A stretch of 64,000 nucleotides of DNA from Micromonospora terminaliae (lineage in GTDB: Bacteria > Actinomycetota > Actinomycetes > Mycobacteriales > Micromonosporaceae): positions 5,536,001 to 5,600,000 of the forward strand of contig NZ_CP045309.1 in assembly GCF_009671205.1 (NCBI RefSeq), written 5' to 3'. Below, one piece after another: positions 1-7,367 of the stretch; the first letter of the stretch is position 1; each line of letters opens with the position of its first letter. The position numbers were made by a program, and so were the translations under genes. The notes under the pieces were generated by a model, which was not told the origin of the DNA, did not search any database, and saw only the letters and a program-made list of their open reading frames with translations.

Positions 1-14
1 CATAGGCCCGGAGC

Positions 15-33
15 GGAGACCACCGCGGTCTCC
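15..33. terminator. Short hairpin at window edge
   Basis: GGAGACC and GGTCTCC form a perfect 7-bp stem around a 5-base loop. There is no T-run. It may end a gene lying before the window. Apart from this hairpin I see nothing convincing in bases 1-280. Confidence 0.3.
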
Positions 34-280
34 CGCCGCCTTCCTGCCCCCGACGAGCGATCGTACGCTCCCGCCCGACGCTACGGGAGAGGACGCGCGA
101 ACGCCCACCCGAGCCGGGGAGCGGGCCGGTCCGGGATGTGGACGTACCCACATGGCGGGCCCGATGCTGGACGGCGGCGACTACGATCGACCAACCGGCC
201 CCCGCGCGCCGCCATGGTTGCCGGCATCGCGGGTACCACACCGGGCGGCAGCCCCGCCGACACCCGATCGAGGTGATGTC

Positions 281-1594
281 ATGACCGGCACGACACTCGA
301 CGACTACACCGACCGGTACGCCCGGCGGGTCCGGGGGATGACGGCCTCCGAGATCCGGGCACTCTTCGCGGTCGCCAGCCGGCCGGAGGTGGTCTCGCTC
401 GCCGGTGGGGCGCCCTACATCGCGGCCCTGCCGCTCGACGCGGTCGGCGAGATGCTCGGCCGGCTCGGCGCCGAACACGGCGCCACCACCCTCCAGTACG
501 GCATCGGCCAGGGCACCCCGGAGCTGCGCGAGCGGATCTGCGAGGTGATGGCGCTGTCCGGGATCGACGCGTCGTGCGGCGCCTCGCCCGAGGACGTGGT
601 GGTCACCGTCGGCGGGCAGCAGGCGCTCGACCTGGTGGCCCGGCTCTTCCTGGACCCGGGAGACGTGGTGCTCGCCGAGGGCCCGACGTACGTCGGCGCA
701 CTCGGGGTGTTCCAGGCCGCCCAGGCCCAGGTGGCGCACGTGCCGATGGACAACGAAGGGCTGATCCCGGAGGCGCTGGAGGCGGCCATCGCCGACCTCG
801 CCCGGGCCGGCCGGCGGGTGAAGTTCCTCTACACCATCCCCACCTACCAGAACCCGACCGGCGTGACGCTGAGCGAGGAGCGGCGTGAGCGGGTGCTCGA
901 CATCTGCGAGCGCGCCGGGCTGCTGGTGGTGGAGGACGACCCGTACGGTCAGCTCGGTTTCGAGGGCGAGGCACCCGCGCCGCTGCGGGCCCGACGGCGC
1001 GACGGGGTGTTCTATCTGAGCACGTTCTCCAAGACGTTCGCGCCCGGCCTGCGGGTGGGCTGGATCCTCGCCCCGCACGCCGTCCGCGACAAGCTCGTCA
1101 TCGCCAGCGAGGCGCAGATCCTCTGCCCCAGCGGTTACGCGCAGGCCGCCGTCTCGACCTACCTGGGCACCATGCCCTGGCGGCAGCAGCTCAAGGTCTA
1201 CCGGGAGGTCTACCGCGAGCGCCGGGACGCCCTGCTCGACGCGCTCGCGGACCTGATGCCGGAGGGCACCACCTGGACCACCCCGGCCGGTGGCCTCTTC
1301 GTCTGGGCGACCCTGCCGGACGGCCTCGACTCCAAGGCCATGATGCCGCGGGCCGTCGCCGCTCGGGTCGCCTACGTGCCGGGCACCGGCTTCTACGCCG
1401 ACGGGACCGGCGCCGGCAACATGCGGCTCAACTTCTCCTTCCCGCCGCCGGAGCGGATCCGGGAGGGCGTCCGCCGGCTGGCCGGTGTGATGGAGCAGGA
1501 GATCGCCATGCGCAAGGTCTTCGGCGCGGTCGGCGGGGCGGGTCCCCGGCGCCGGCAGGGCGGCTCGGACGCCCCCGGTCCCGACTTGGCATGA
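281..1594 (+). CDS. PLP-dependent aminotransferase (class I/II, LysN/MocR-like fold)
   Basis: A 437-residue fold-type I aminotransferase of the group that includes 2-aminoadipate and aromatic aminotransferases. It transfers an amino group via pyridoxal phosphate in the cytoplasm; the substrate cannot be read from sequence. Visible signatures are the YGIGQGTPELRE region near residue 75, NPTG at about 191-194 and the SxxK motif STFSK with the PLP lysine at about residue 251, followed by GLRVGW. I start at ATG 281, preceded by GAGGTGATGTC; an upstream in-frame ATG at 152 would add 43 residues of non-conserved, low-complexity sequence. There is no N-terminal GntR domain, so it is the enzyme alone. 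It lies 7 bp before the D-Ala-D-Ala ligase gene and is probably co-transcribed with it. The last 25 residues are Gly/Arg-rich and look disordered. Confidence 0.88.
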   Translation: MTGTTLDDYTDRYARRVRGMTASEIRALFAVASRPEVVSLAGGAPYIAALPLDAVGEMLGRLGAEHGATTLQYGIGQGTPELRERICEVMALSGIDASCGASPEDVVVTVGGQQALDLVARLFLDPGDVVLAEGPTYVGALGVFQAAQAQVAHVPMDNEGLIPEALEAAIADLARAGRRVKFLYTIPTYQNPTGVTLSEERRERVLDICERAGLLVVEDDPYGQLGFEGEAPAPLRARRRDGVFYLSTFSKTFAPGLRVGWILAPHAVRDKLVIASEAQILCPSGYAQAAVSTYLGTMPWRQQLKVYREVYRERRDALLDALADLMPEGTTWTTPAGGLFVWATLPDGLDSKAMMPRAVAARVAYVPGTGFYADGTGAGNMRLNFSFPPPERIREGVRRLAGVMEQEIAMRKVFGAVGGAGPRRRQGGSDAPGPDLA

Positions 1595-1601
1595 TTCCCG
1601 C

Positions 1602-2600
1602 ATGTCCGTCAGCCCTGCCGCACACACTTCCGTGACCGGACCCGCCGCCACCGACGAACTGCACGTGCTGGTGCTCGCCGGCGGGCTCTCCTACGAGCGG
1701 GACGTCTCGCTCCGGTCCGGCCGGCGGGTGCTCGACGCGCTGCGCGCGGTCGGCGTGGAGGCCGAGCTGCGCGACGCCGACGTGGCGCTGCTGCCCGCCC
1801 TCGCCGCCGACCCGCCGGACGCCGTGGTGATCGCCCTGCACGGGGCCACCGGCGAGGACGGCTCGCTGCGCGGGGTGCTCGACCTCTGCGACGTCCCCTA
1901 CGTCGGCTGCGACGCCCGCGCGTCCCGCCTCGCCTGGGACAAGCCCTCCGCCAAGGCGGTGCTGCGCGAGGCGGGCATCCCCACCCCCGACTGGGTGGCG
2001 CTACCGCACGACCGCTTCTCCGAGCTGGGCGCGGTCGCCGTCCTGGACCGGATCGCCGACCGGCTCGGCCTGCCGCTCATGGTCAAGCCCGCGCAGGGCG
2101 GCTCCGGACTGGGCGCCGCCGTGGTCCGCGACGCCGGGTCGCTGCCGGCCGCCATGGTCGGCTGTTTCGCGTACGACCAGACGGCGCTGGTCGAGCGCTA
2201 CGTGCCCGGGATGGACGTGGCGGTCTCCGTCCTGGACCTGGGCGAGGGCCCGCAGGCCCTGCCCCCGGTCGAGATCGTGCCGCGCAACGGCGTCTACGAC
2301 TACGCGGCCCGCTACACCGCCGGCCGCACCACCTGGCACGCGCCGGCCCGGCTCGACCCGGAGGCGGCCGAGCGGGTGGCCGAGGTGGCGCTCGCCGCGC
2401 ACACCGCCCTCGGCCTCCGTGACCTCTCCCGCGTCGACCTGATCGTCGACGCGGAGGGGCAACCGCACGTGCTGGAGGTCAACGTCTCCCCGGGGATGAC
2501 CGAGACCTCGCTGCTGCCGCTGGCGGTCCAAGCGGCCGGGCTGGACTTCGGGCGGGTGCTCGGCACTCTGGTGAGCCGCGCCGCCACGCGCCGGCCTTGA
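1602..2600 (+). CDS. ddl: D-alanine--D-alanine ligase family protein
   Basis: A 332-residue ATP-grasp ligase that would join two D-alanines for peptidoglycan precursors in the cytoplasm. Family signatures are in order: HGATGEDGSLRG near residue 75, PYVGCDARASRLAWDK, the ATP-binding stretch MVKPAQGGSGLGA around 160, and a C-terminal EVNVSPGMTETSL (metal and substrate site). Length fits DdlA/B enzymes (300-370). Actinobacteria often carry a second Ddl beside murein genes, so this may be a paralogue or a related D-Ala-D-X ligase; the sequence alone does not settle which. It starts at ATG 1602 seven bases after the aminotransferase stop. It faces oriC, unlike most genes on this side of the origin. 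Confidence 0.85.
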   Translation: MSVSPAAHTSVTGPAATDELHVLVLAGGLSYERDVSLRSGRRVLDALRAVGVEAELRDADVALLPALAADPPDAVVIALHGATGEDGSLRGVLDLCDVPYVGCDARASRLAWDKPSAKAVLREAGIPTPDWVALPHDRFSELGAVAVLDRIADRLGLPLMVKPAQGGSGLGAAVVRDAGSLPAAMVGCFAYDQTALVERYVPGMDVAVSVLDLGEGPQALPPVEIVPRNGVYDYAARYTAGRTTWHAPARLDPEAAERVAEVALAAHTALGLRDLSRVDLIVDAEGQPHVLEVNVSPGMTETSLLPLAVQAAGLDFGRVLGTLVSRAATRRP

Positions 2601-2602
2601 CG

Positions 2603-3526
2603 TCAGGCTGACCCGGCCGCCTGCTTCGGCGTCTCCGCCCGCTGTGGCGTCTCGCCACGTTCCGACGTGCCGGTGCGCTGCGCCGCGTCGGCCTGCTTCG
2701 GCACCTCCGGCTGTGCCGGCGTCTCGGCGTGCTCCCCTGCGGCGGCTTGGAGCGTGCCGGCCTGGTCCGGCGTGCCGTTCTGGATAGGCGTGCCGTTCTG
2801 GTCCGGCGTGCCGGGCTGCTCCTCGGTCGGCGCCTCCGCCGTCTCGGCCTCCGGGATCTCATCCGCGGCCTCGATCACCGAGGCGGTGTCCTCCTCGGGC
2901 TCGTCGGCCACCGCGGTGGTCGGCGAGGCGCTGAGACTCGACGGCGCCTGCCACTGGATGCGGGGCGGCTCGGCCAGCGGACGGCCGCCGAACTCGGCGA
3001 GCCAGGCCGCGACGAGCGCCAGGTTCTCCCGCCACTGCGCCTCGGAGATCGGCGGCAGGATCGAATCCCACAGGGACAGGAACGTGCCCCGCAGTTGCAG
3101 CTGCCCGTAAGGCCGCGCCAGGAACCACAGGTGAAGATGGGCGGAGCCGTCACCCCAGCGGTTCACGTGCACGCGCGCCACGCCGTCCAGCGACCGGATC
3201 GCCCGCTCCAGGCGTACGGTCATGACGCCCAGCTCGGCGGCGAGCAGATTTGGCAGGTCGCCGAGATCGAGGTGCGACCGGGACTCCAGGATCAGCACCA
3301 TCGGCAGGCCGGTGGGCCGGTCCATGGCACGGACCCGCCATCGCTCACCCACCCAGATGTACGCCTCGTCCGGCGCCTTGCACGCGGTGCACTCCCGATT
3401 CCCCTCGCCGCGGCGGGGAGGCTCGACCGGCACCGGCTCATCGAGTTGCTTGACGTGGAGATCGCCCTCGAAGGGAAAGGAGGGCCACTGGGTGAAGTCC
3501 GGGACTGAGGGAGGGGTGTCCTGCAC
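2603..3526 (-). CDS. HIT-like hypothetical protein with low-complexity C-terminus
   Basis: 307 residues from a GTG start at 3526. An open frame continues upstream to 3925, but there it runs through DnaA boxes and two parS sites, so I trim it. Residues 40-140 resemble the histidine-triad fold: a C-x2-C pair (C46, C49), the helix DLPNLLAAELG, and H130-L-H132-L-W134 where classical HIT hydrolases have HxHxHxx. The third histidine is tryptophan, so nucleotide hydrolase activity is doubtful and a binding role is possible. From about residue 195 it is acidic and then built of G-T-P-x-Q repeats, probably disordered. It is convergent with ddl (2-bp gap), and its upstream region holds the parS/DnaA-box cluster. 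Function is unknown. Confidence 0.68.
   Translation of the reverse strand: MQDTPPSVPDFTQWPSFPFEGDLHVKQLDEPVPVEPPRRGEGNRECTACKAPDEAYIWVGERWRVRAMDRPTGLPMVLILESRSHLDLGDLPNLLAAELGVMTVRLERAIRSLDGVARVHVNRWGDGSAHLHLWFLARPYGQLQLRGTFLSLWDSILPPISEAQWRENLALVAAWLAEFGGRPLAEPPRIQWQAPSSLSASPTTAVADEPEEDTASVIEAADEIPEAETAEAPTEEQPGTPDQNGTPIQNGTPDQAGTLQAAAGEHAETPAQPEVPKQADAAQRTGTSERGETPQRAETPKQAAGSA
2667..2830. repeat. Short imperfect tandem repeats in the HIT-like gene
   Basis: 18-bp-like units (GGCGTGCCGTTCTGG core, and CGTCTCGGC variants) repeat imperfectly and encode Gly-Thr-Pro-x-Gln / Glu-Thr-Pro blocks at the C-terminus of the HIT-like protein. Confidence 0.6.
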
Positions 3527-3609
3527 GACGCTGACCCTAACCGAGTTGGCGACGCCTGTCCCTACCTGAACGCCGGGCCGGTGAGCGTTCCTCGTCGATC
3601 CGCAACAGG

Positions 3610-3737
3610 TTGTCCACCGCGTTGTCCACAGGCCGCCGAACTTGTCACCACAGCGCGTCATCCACAGCTCAGCAAGGGTTTCCGCGCGGTGTTTCACGTG
3701 AAACGAGCGGTGCCTGTGGAAAACGACTGTGGATAAC
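3610..3737. promoter_or_regulatory. DnaA-box cluster beside parS
   Basis: TTGTCCACC (3610-3618), TTGTCCACA (3622-3630), TCATCCACA-like (3658-3666), TGTGGAAAA (3715-3723) and TGTGGATAA (3729-3737) lie around a parS site. The second and last match the actinobacterial consensus exactly. They lie 12 kb from oriC. Confidence 0.65.
3691..3704. other. parS site 1
   Basis: Perfect palindrome GTTTCACGTGAAAC, the core of the bacterial parS consensus bound by ParB. It is non-coding and flanked by DnaA boxes. Confidence 0.95.
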
Positions 3738-3875
3738 CGACGGCTCGGTCCGGGTTGCCTGGACGGCTGGGTCCTTCCTTCACAACGAGCGAGGCGACGA
3801 TCGGCACTGGGTCGGTTTCGTCGGTCTCGCAGACCGCGGGCCGCGGGGTGGCGCTGACGGATCGGTGCCGGCTGT

Positions 3876-3889
3876 GTTTCACGTGAAAC
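3876..3889. other. parS site 2
   Basis: Perfect GTTTCACGTGAAAC core, non-coding, 185 bp from site 1. Confidence 0.95.
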
Positions 3890-4020
3890 CGAACTACGTG
3901 CCGGTGCTTGCGGCAGCTCGGTCATGCGCGGCCAGGGCGTTGTAGATCCGCCGGCGACCTTTGGCCGACTGGTTCAGCAGCCGTAATCGCATACCTCGGC
4001 TTGGGCGAGGAGGTCGAGGG

Positions 4021-4034
4021 GTTTCACGTGAAAC
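4021..4034. other. parS site 3
   Basis: Perfect GTTTCACGTGAAAC core, non-coding, 145 bp from site 2. Confidence 0.95.
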
Positions 4035-4501
4035 GAGGGATGGTGGGCGACGGTAGTGCGCACTCGGCAGGGGATTGGGCAAGCGGTCCGGGTGCGACGC
4101 CGACTTGGGCCGGCGTGACTACGGGGCCCGGAGTCGGAGCGACGCGGCCCAGGAACCGGAGCCCGAGGCCGCGCCGGCCTCCGGGTGACCGGTGCCGGCC
4201 TTCGCCGGCATCTGGTCGCTCTGGGAACTGGCCGGCGAGCGCTTCATCGGCGCCCCGCGACGTCGGGCCCGGCGCAACGGGACGCAGCCCTTTGGACGTC
4301 AGCTCCCGAGACGCCAGGCCCTCGCAGACACCGAGCCCGAGGCGCTGGGAAATCCCCCGGGAGTGCCCGGCCCCCTACCCGGTCCCGGGGATGCTCGGCC
4401 CCCAAAGGCCGAGTGGCCGGATGCCGGGCCCCGCTGGGCCGCCGCTCCGCAGAGTCCCCAGCCGTCGGGAACACCCAGGTGTCGGCGGGCCGCGTACTCA
4501 G

Positions 4502-4568
4502 CGGCTCGACGGCTCGACGGCTCGGCCGGCTTGGCGGCTCGGCCGGCTTGGCGGCTCGGCCGGCTTGG
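4502..4568. repeat. Minisatellite array A
   Basis: Two copies of the 8-mer CGGCTCGA (4502-4517) run into three exact copies of the 17-mer CGGCTCGGCCGGCTTGG (4518-4534, 4535-4551, 4552-4568), followed by a partial unit. It is non-coding. Confidence 0.9.
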
Positions 4569-4982
4569 CGGCTCGACGCTCAGCAGCTCGGCAGGGTTCC
4601 GCACCCGCTGGCTCGGATAGGCCGTCGACTGGCCGAGTTCGGAACGCCGGCTCGTCTCGCCGACCACTCCGACCGCGGATCGCCTGAGGGTCGCGCGGTG
4701 GGACGCGGCCGGGTAGTCCCGCTCAGCGCCGCTGAGCCGCCGAATAGCCGCTCACCCACCCCCCGGAGGGATCACGGGCGGAAGGTGGCTCCAGGACGCT
4801 CACAGCGCCTCGCGCAAACCGCTTCTGCGACGAAGCCCGCGTTCGAGAGATGTCGCAGCGAGCCCGATACAGCCGGAACCAGGAACCTCCACAACGAGGC
4901 GTGACGGGATGGCGGCTGCACCAGCCGCAGCCGGACGAGACGAAGGCAGATGACGCGCGCCGAGTAATCGGCACCGCCGAGC

Positions 4983-5088
4983 GAGCAGCACGCCGAGTGA
5001 GCAGCACGCCGAGCGAGCAGCACGCCGAGTGAGCCGAACGGCGAGTGCGGCACGGCGAGTGCGGCACGGCGAGTGCGGCACGGCGAGT
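4983..5088. repeat. Minisatellite array B
   Basis: Three near-identical 16-mers of GAGCAGCACGCCGAGT (4983-5030) and one degenerate copy (5031-5046) pass into three exact 14-mers of GCGGCACGGCGAGT (5047-5088). There are no spacers, so it is not a CRISPR array. Confidence 0.9.
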
Positions 5089-5242
5089 GATCGGCATGCT
5101 CAGTGGCCGAGATTGGCCCACATGCGTGCCCGAGCGAGCAGTTCGCTTATCGACATCCCGCCGGGGCGGCTCCGATCCTTGGCAGTCCAAGCGGCACCCA
5201 CACCCCGACCCTGCCCGGCCCCATCGCCCTCTCCCCGTCTTT

Positions 5243-5256
5243 GTTTCACGTGAAAC
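5243..5256. other. parS site 4
   Basis: Perfect GTTTCACGTGAAAC core, non-coding, about 230 bp downstream of the MazG-like gene's stop. Confidence 0.95.
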
Positions 5257-5483
5257 GAAGACGGCATGGACCGGCGTGACGACGACAGCCCGGCAACCGC
5301 CCCTGGGTCCCCGGGTCCCCTGGGTCTACTACCGCCCAAGCACCGCGGCGGTCCGGCGGACGACAGCACCCCCCGCCGGGCGGTGGTCGTTGGGCGTCGG
5401 GACCAGTCCACAACCCGTGGCAAGGACTGAACTGGCTTCCGCGTCGAAGGCACCTCGACAACCCGACAGAGGAGTCTCCCGGC

Positions 5484-5813
5484 TCAGCGGTTGTCGCCGC
5501 TTCCGCCCAGCAGGCCGCGGGTCTGACGGCTGGCCAGCTTGGCGAGGTTGCCCGCCGCGATGTCGTCCAGCGACAGATCGAGGTAGTCGGCGAGCACCGC
5601 CACGTACCAGAGCACGTCACCTAGTTCCTTGGCGATGTCGGCCCGGTCGATCCGCGACTCGTCGCTGTCGAGGTCCCGAACCCACTTCTTGAACTTCTCG
5701 GCGATCTCACCCGACTCGCCAACCAGTCCGAGCACCAGATGGAGCAGTTCGTTCTTCTTCTCACGCGGAGCGGCGGTACGGAGAGCAGAGCGCTGATACG
5801 CGTCCAGGTCCAT
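5484..5813 (-). CDS. MazG-like nucleotide pyrophosphohydrolase
   Basis: A 109-residue all-alpha NTP pyrophosphohydrolase of the MazG/iMazG-like group, expected to hydrolyse (possibly damaged or non-canonical) nucleoside triphosphates to monophosphate and PPi in the cytoplasm. The metal-binding pattern is visible as GESGEIAEKFKK and KELGDVLWYVAVLAD, the usual E-x2-E and E-x2-D pairs. Length fits a single-domain iMazG protein. I take ATG 5813 (MDLDAYQ); an upstream ATG at about 5837 adds only non-conserved residues. It reads in the same direction as parB but is separated from it by a hairpin and about 470 bp, so it has its own promoter. Confidence 0.82.
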   Translation of the reverse strand: MDLDAYQRSALRTAAPREKKNELLHLVLGLVGESGEIAEKFKKWVRDLDSDESRIDRADIAKELGDVLWYVAVLADYLDLSLDDIAAGNLAKLASRQTRGLLGGSGDNR

Positions 5814-6235
5814 GGCCGACCAGTATGCCGCCCCCATCCGGTGAGCGCGGTCCGCGACGACCAGGAGACCGCTAGCGAAAGGCACAACCGTCTCGATGAG
5901 CTGCCCGCGTCGACATCCCGCTCCCGCACGCCTTCTCTACAACCGCCGGCCGGCGGGGTTTCGCCGTCCGAGGCGGGGAGCAACCTCGCCCTGCCGGGGT
6001 GTGGCACCCGTCCCCGACGACGATGCCGGTCGACGAGTTAGGAGACGCGGACGTCGTAGCCGGGCAGGCCGACTGGGCCACGGACGCCAGGGATAGCAGC
6101 GTTCTCGAATTGGCAGCACGAACTCTCATGCGCCGGGCGCCGAAGCTGGCCGGACGCCTTGCCGACGCCTGCCTCGCCACCGGCCAGAACCGGCCGGACC
6201 CGGAGACCATGGCCAGCCGGCCCGGAAACGACTCG
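5814..6235. other. Gene-free spacer between mazG-like gene and parB
   Basis: About 420 bases with no frame that I can tie to a protein. It would carry the promoter of the MazG-like gene; no clear -35/-10 pair is visible. Confidence 0.5.
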
Positions 6236-6266
6236 GCCGCGTGGCCCCCCGCAGGGACCACGCGGC
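6236..6266 (-). terminator. Hairpin terminator downstream of parB
   Basis: GCCGCGTGG and CCACGCGGC make a perfect 9-bp stem with a 13-base loop, 18 bp after the parB stop. It has no T-run, as is common for actinobacterial terminators. Confidence 0.65.
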
Positions 6267-6284
6267 CGGGACCGACAGGGACGG

Positions 6285-7340
6285 CTACTCCCCGGACTGC
6301 TCTTCCTGCCCCACGCCGATGATTCCGACGATCCGCTCCAGGTCGTCGACCGTCGCGAACTCGATCGTGATCTTGCCCTTGCTGCGGCCGATGTCGACCT
6401 TGACCCGGGTGTCGAAGCGGTCCGACAGCCGGTCGGCGAGGTCTGTCAGCGCGGGTGCGTGCGGCTTCGGCCGGCGCTTGGCAGCCGGGGCCTTCGCCGG
6501 GCCGTCGGCGAGCGCCAGCGCCACGAGTTCCTCGGTGGCGCGTACGGAGATGCCCTCGGCGACGATGCGCTTGGCGAGTTGCTCCTGCGCCTCGGCGTCG
6601 TCGAGGCTGAGCAGGGCGCGGGCGTGACCGGCGGAGAGCACCCCGGCGGCGACCCGGCGCTGCACCTGGGCCGGCAGGTTCATGAGCCGGATGGTGTTGG
6701 AGATCTGCGGCCGGCTGCGGCCGATCCGGCGGGCCAGTTCCTCGTGGGTCGCGCCGAACTCCTCCAGCAGTTGCTGGTACGCGGCCGCCTCTTCGAGCGG
6801 GTTGAGGTTGGCCCGGTGGATGTTCTCGAGCAGCGCGTCCCGGAGCATCGCGTCGTCCTTGGTGTCCCGGACGATGGCAGGGATGCTCTCCCGGCCGACC
6901 GCCTGGGCCGCCCGCCAGCGCCGCTCGCCCATGACGAGTTCGTACTTCTCGCTGTCGAGCTGCCGAACGACGATCGGCTGGAGGAAGCCCACCTCCTGGA
7001 TCGAGGTCTTCAACTCCTCCAGCGCCTCCTCGTCGAAGACGTGGCGAGGCTGCTTGGGGTTCGGCACGATGCTGTCGACCGGGATCTCGGCGAACCGGGC
7101 TCCCGGGACCGGGCTCAGTTGCGGCTCCGGCTCGGTGGCGGCGGTGGCCGCTGCGGGCAGATCGCCGGCACCCACGGCCCCGGTCACTGCCGCCGCCGCA
7201 CCACCGACGGGGGCGGCCGGAACGGCTGCCCCCGTACCGTTCTCGGGTTCGGCGGCCGCCGGGGCGCTGCCCGGCACGGGCCCGGTGGGGATGAGGGCGC
7301 CGAGCCCCCGGCCCAGACCGCCGCGAGGACGGTTCTTCAT
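6285..7340 (-). CDS. parB: Chromosome partitioning protein ParB
   Basis: 351 residues. ParB is the CTP-dependent DNA clamp that loads at parS and spreads to organise the origin for segregation. The N-terminus [16 protein letters not shown] is the ParA-interacting motif, followed by about 60 disordered Ala/Pro-rich residues. The CTP-binding domain has GERRWRAA at 138-145 and [10 protein letters not shown]; a helix-turn-helix covers about 197-220 ([15 protein letters not shown]), and the dimerisation domain is at the C-terminus. It lies 27 bp downstream of parA as a two-gene operon. Seven parS sites in the window, two of them inside parA, are its expected targets, so it may also influence parAB expression. 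Confidence 0.96.
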   Translation of the reverse strand: MKNRPRGGLGRGLGALIPTGPVPGSAPAAAEPENGTGAAVPAAPVGGAAAAVTGAVGAGDLPAAATAATEPEPQLSPVPGARFAEIPVDSIVPNPKQPRHVFDEEALEELKTSIQEVGFLQPIVVRQLDSEKYELVMGERRWRAAQAVGRESIPAIVRDTKDDAMLRDALLENIHRANLNPLEEAAAYQQLLEEFGATHEELARRIGRSRPQISNTIRLMNLPAQVQRRVAAGVLSAGHARALLSLDDAEAQEQLAKRIVAEGISVRATEELVALALADGPAKAPAAKRRPKPHAPALTDLADRLSDRFDTRVKVDIGRSKGKITIEFATVDDLERIVGIIGVGQEEQSGE

Positions 7341-7367
7341 GCGACGCCTCCCAGCGACTTCTCCGCA

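Larger units (their letters stand above)
3527..5483. other. 2-kb non-coding centromere-like segment
   Basis: I see no credible gene in this stretch: open frames exist on both strands, but they run through parS, minisatellites and biased repeats without family resemblance. It contains four perfect GTTTCACGTGAAAC cores, a cluster of DnaA-box-like 9-mers (3610-3737) and two minisatellite arrays (4502-4568, 4983-5088). ParB lies 0.8 kb beyond its right end. I read it as the principal ParB loading zone for chromosome segregation; the role of the repeats is unknown. Confidence 0.7.

Noticed and set aside
2603..3925. Longer form of the HIT-like protein starting at 3925
   Set aside because: The extra 133 residues read through DnaA boxes and two parS sites and include non-conserved His/Arg stretches.
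3908..4904. Open frames of 239-259 codons in the parS zone
   Set aside because: They read through parS and minisatellites, encode biased Arg/Pro/Ser stretches, and no RBS supports them.
4983..5088. Possible CRISPR array
   Set aside because: Units are contiguous without spacers and there are no cas genes.
5872..6130. Possible gene remnant on the minus strand ending near 6040 (a plausible C-terminus reading P-G-Y-D-V-R-V-S)
   Set aside because: The resemblance is too short, and no upstream domain or RBS supports it.
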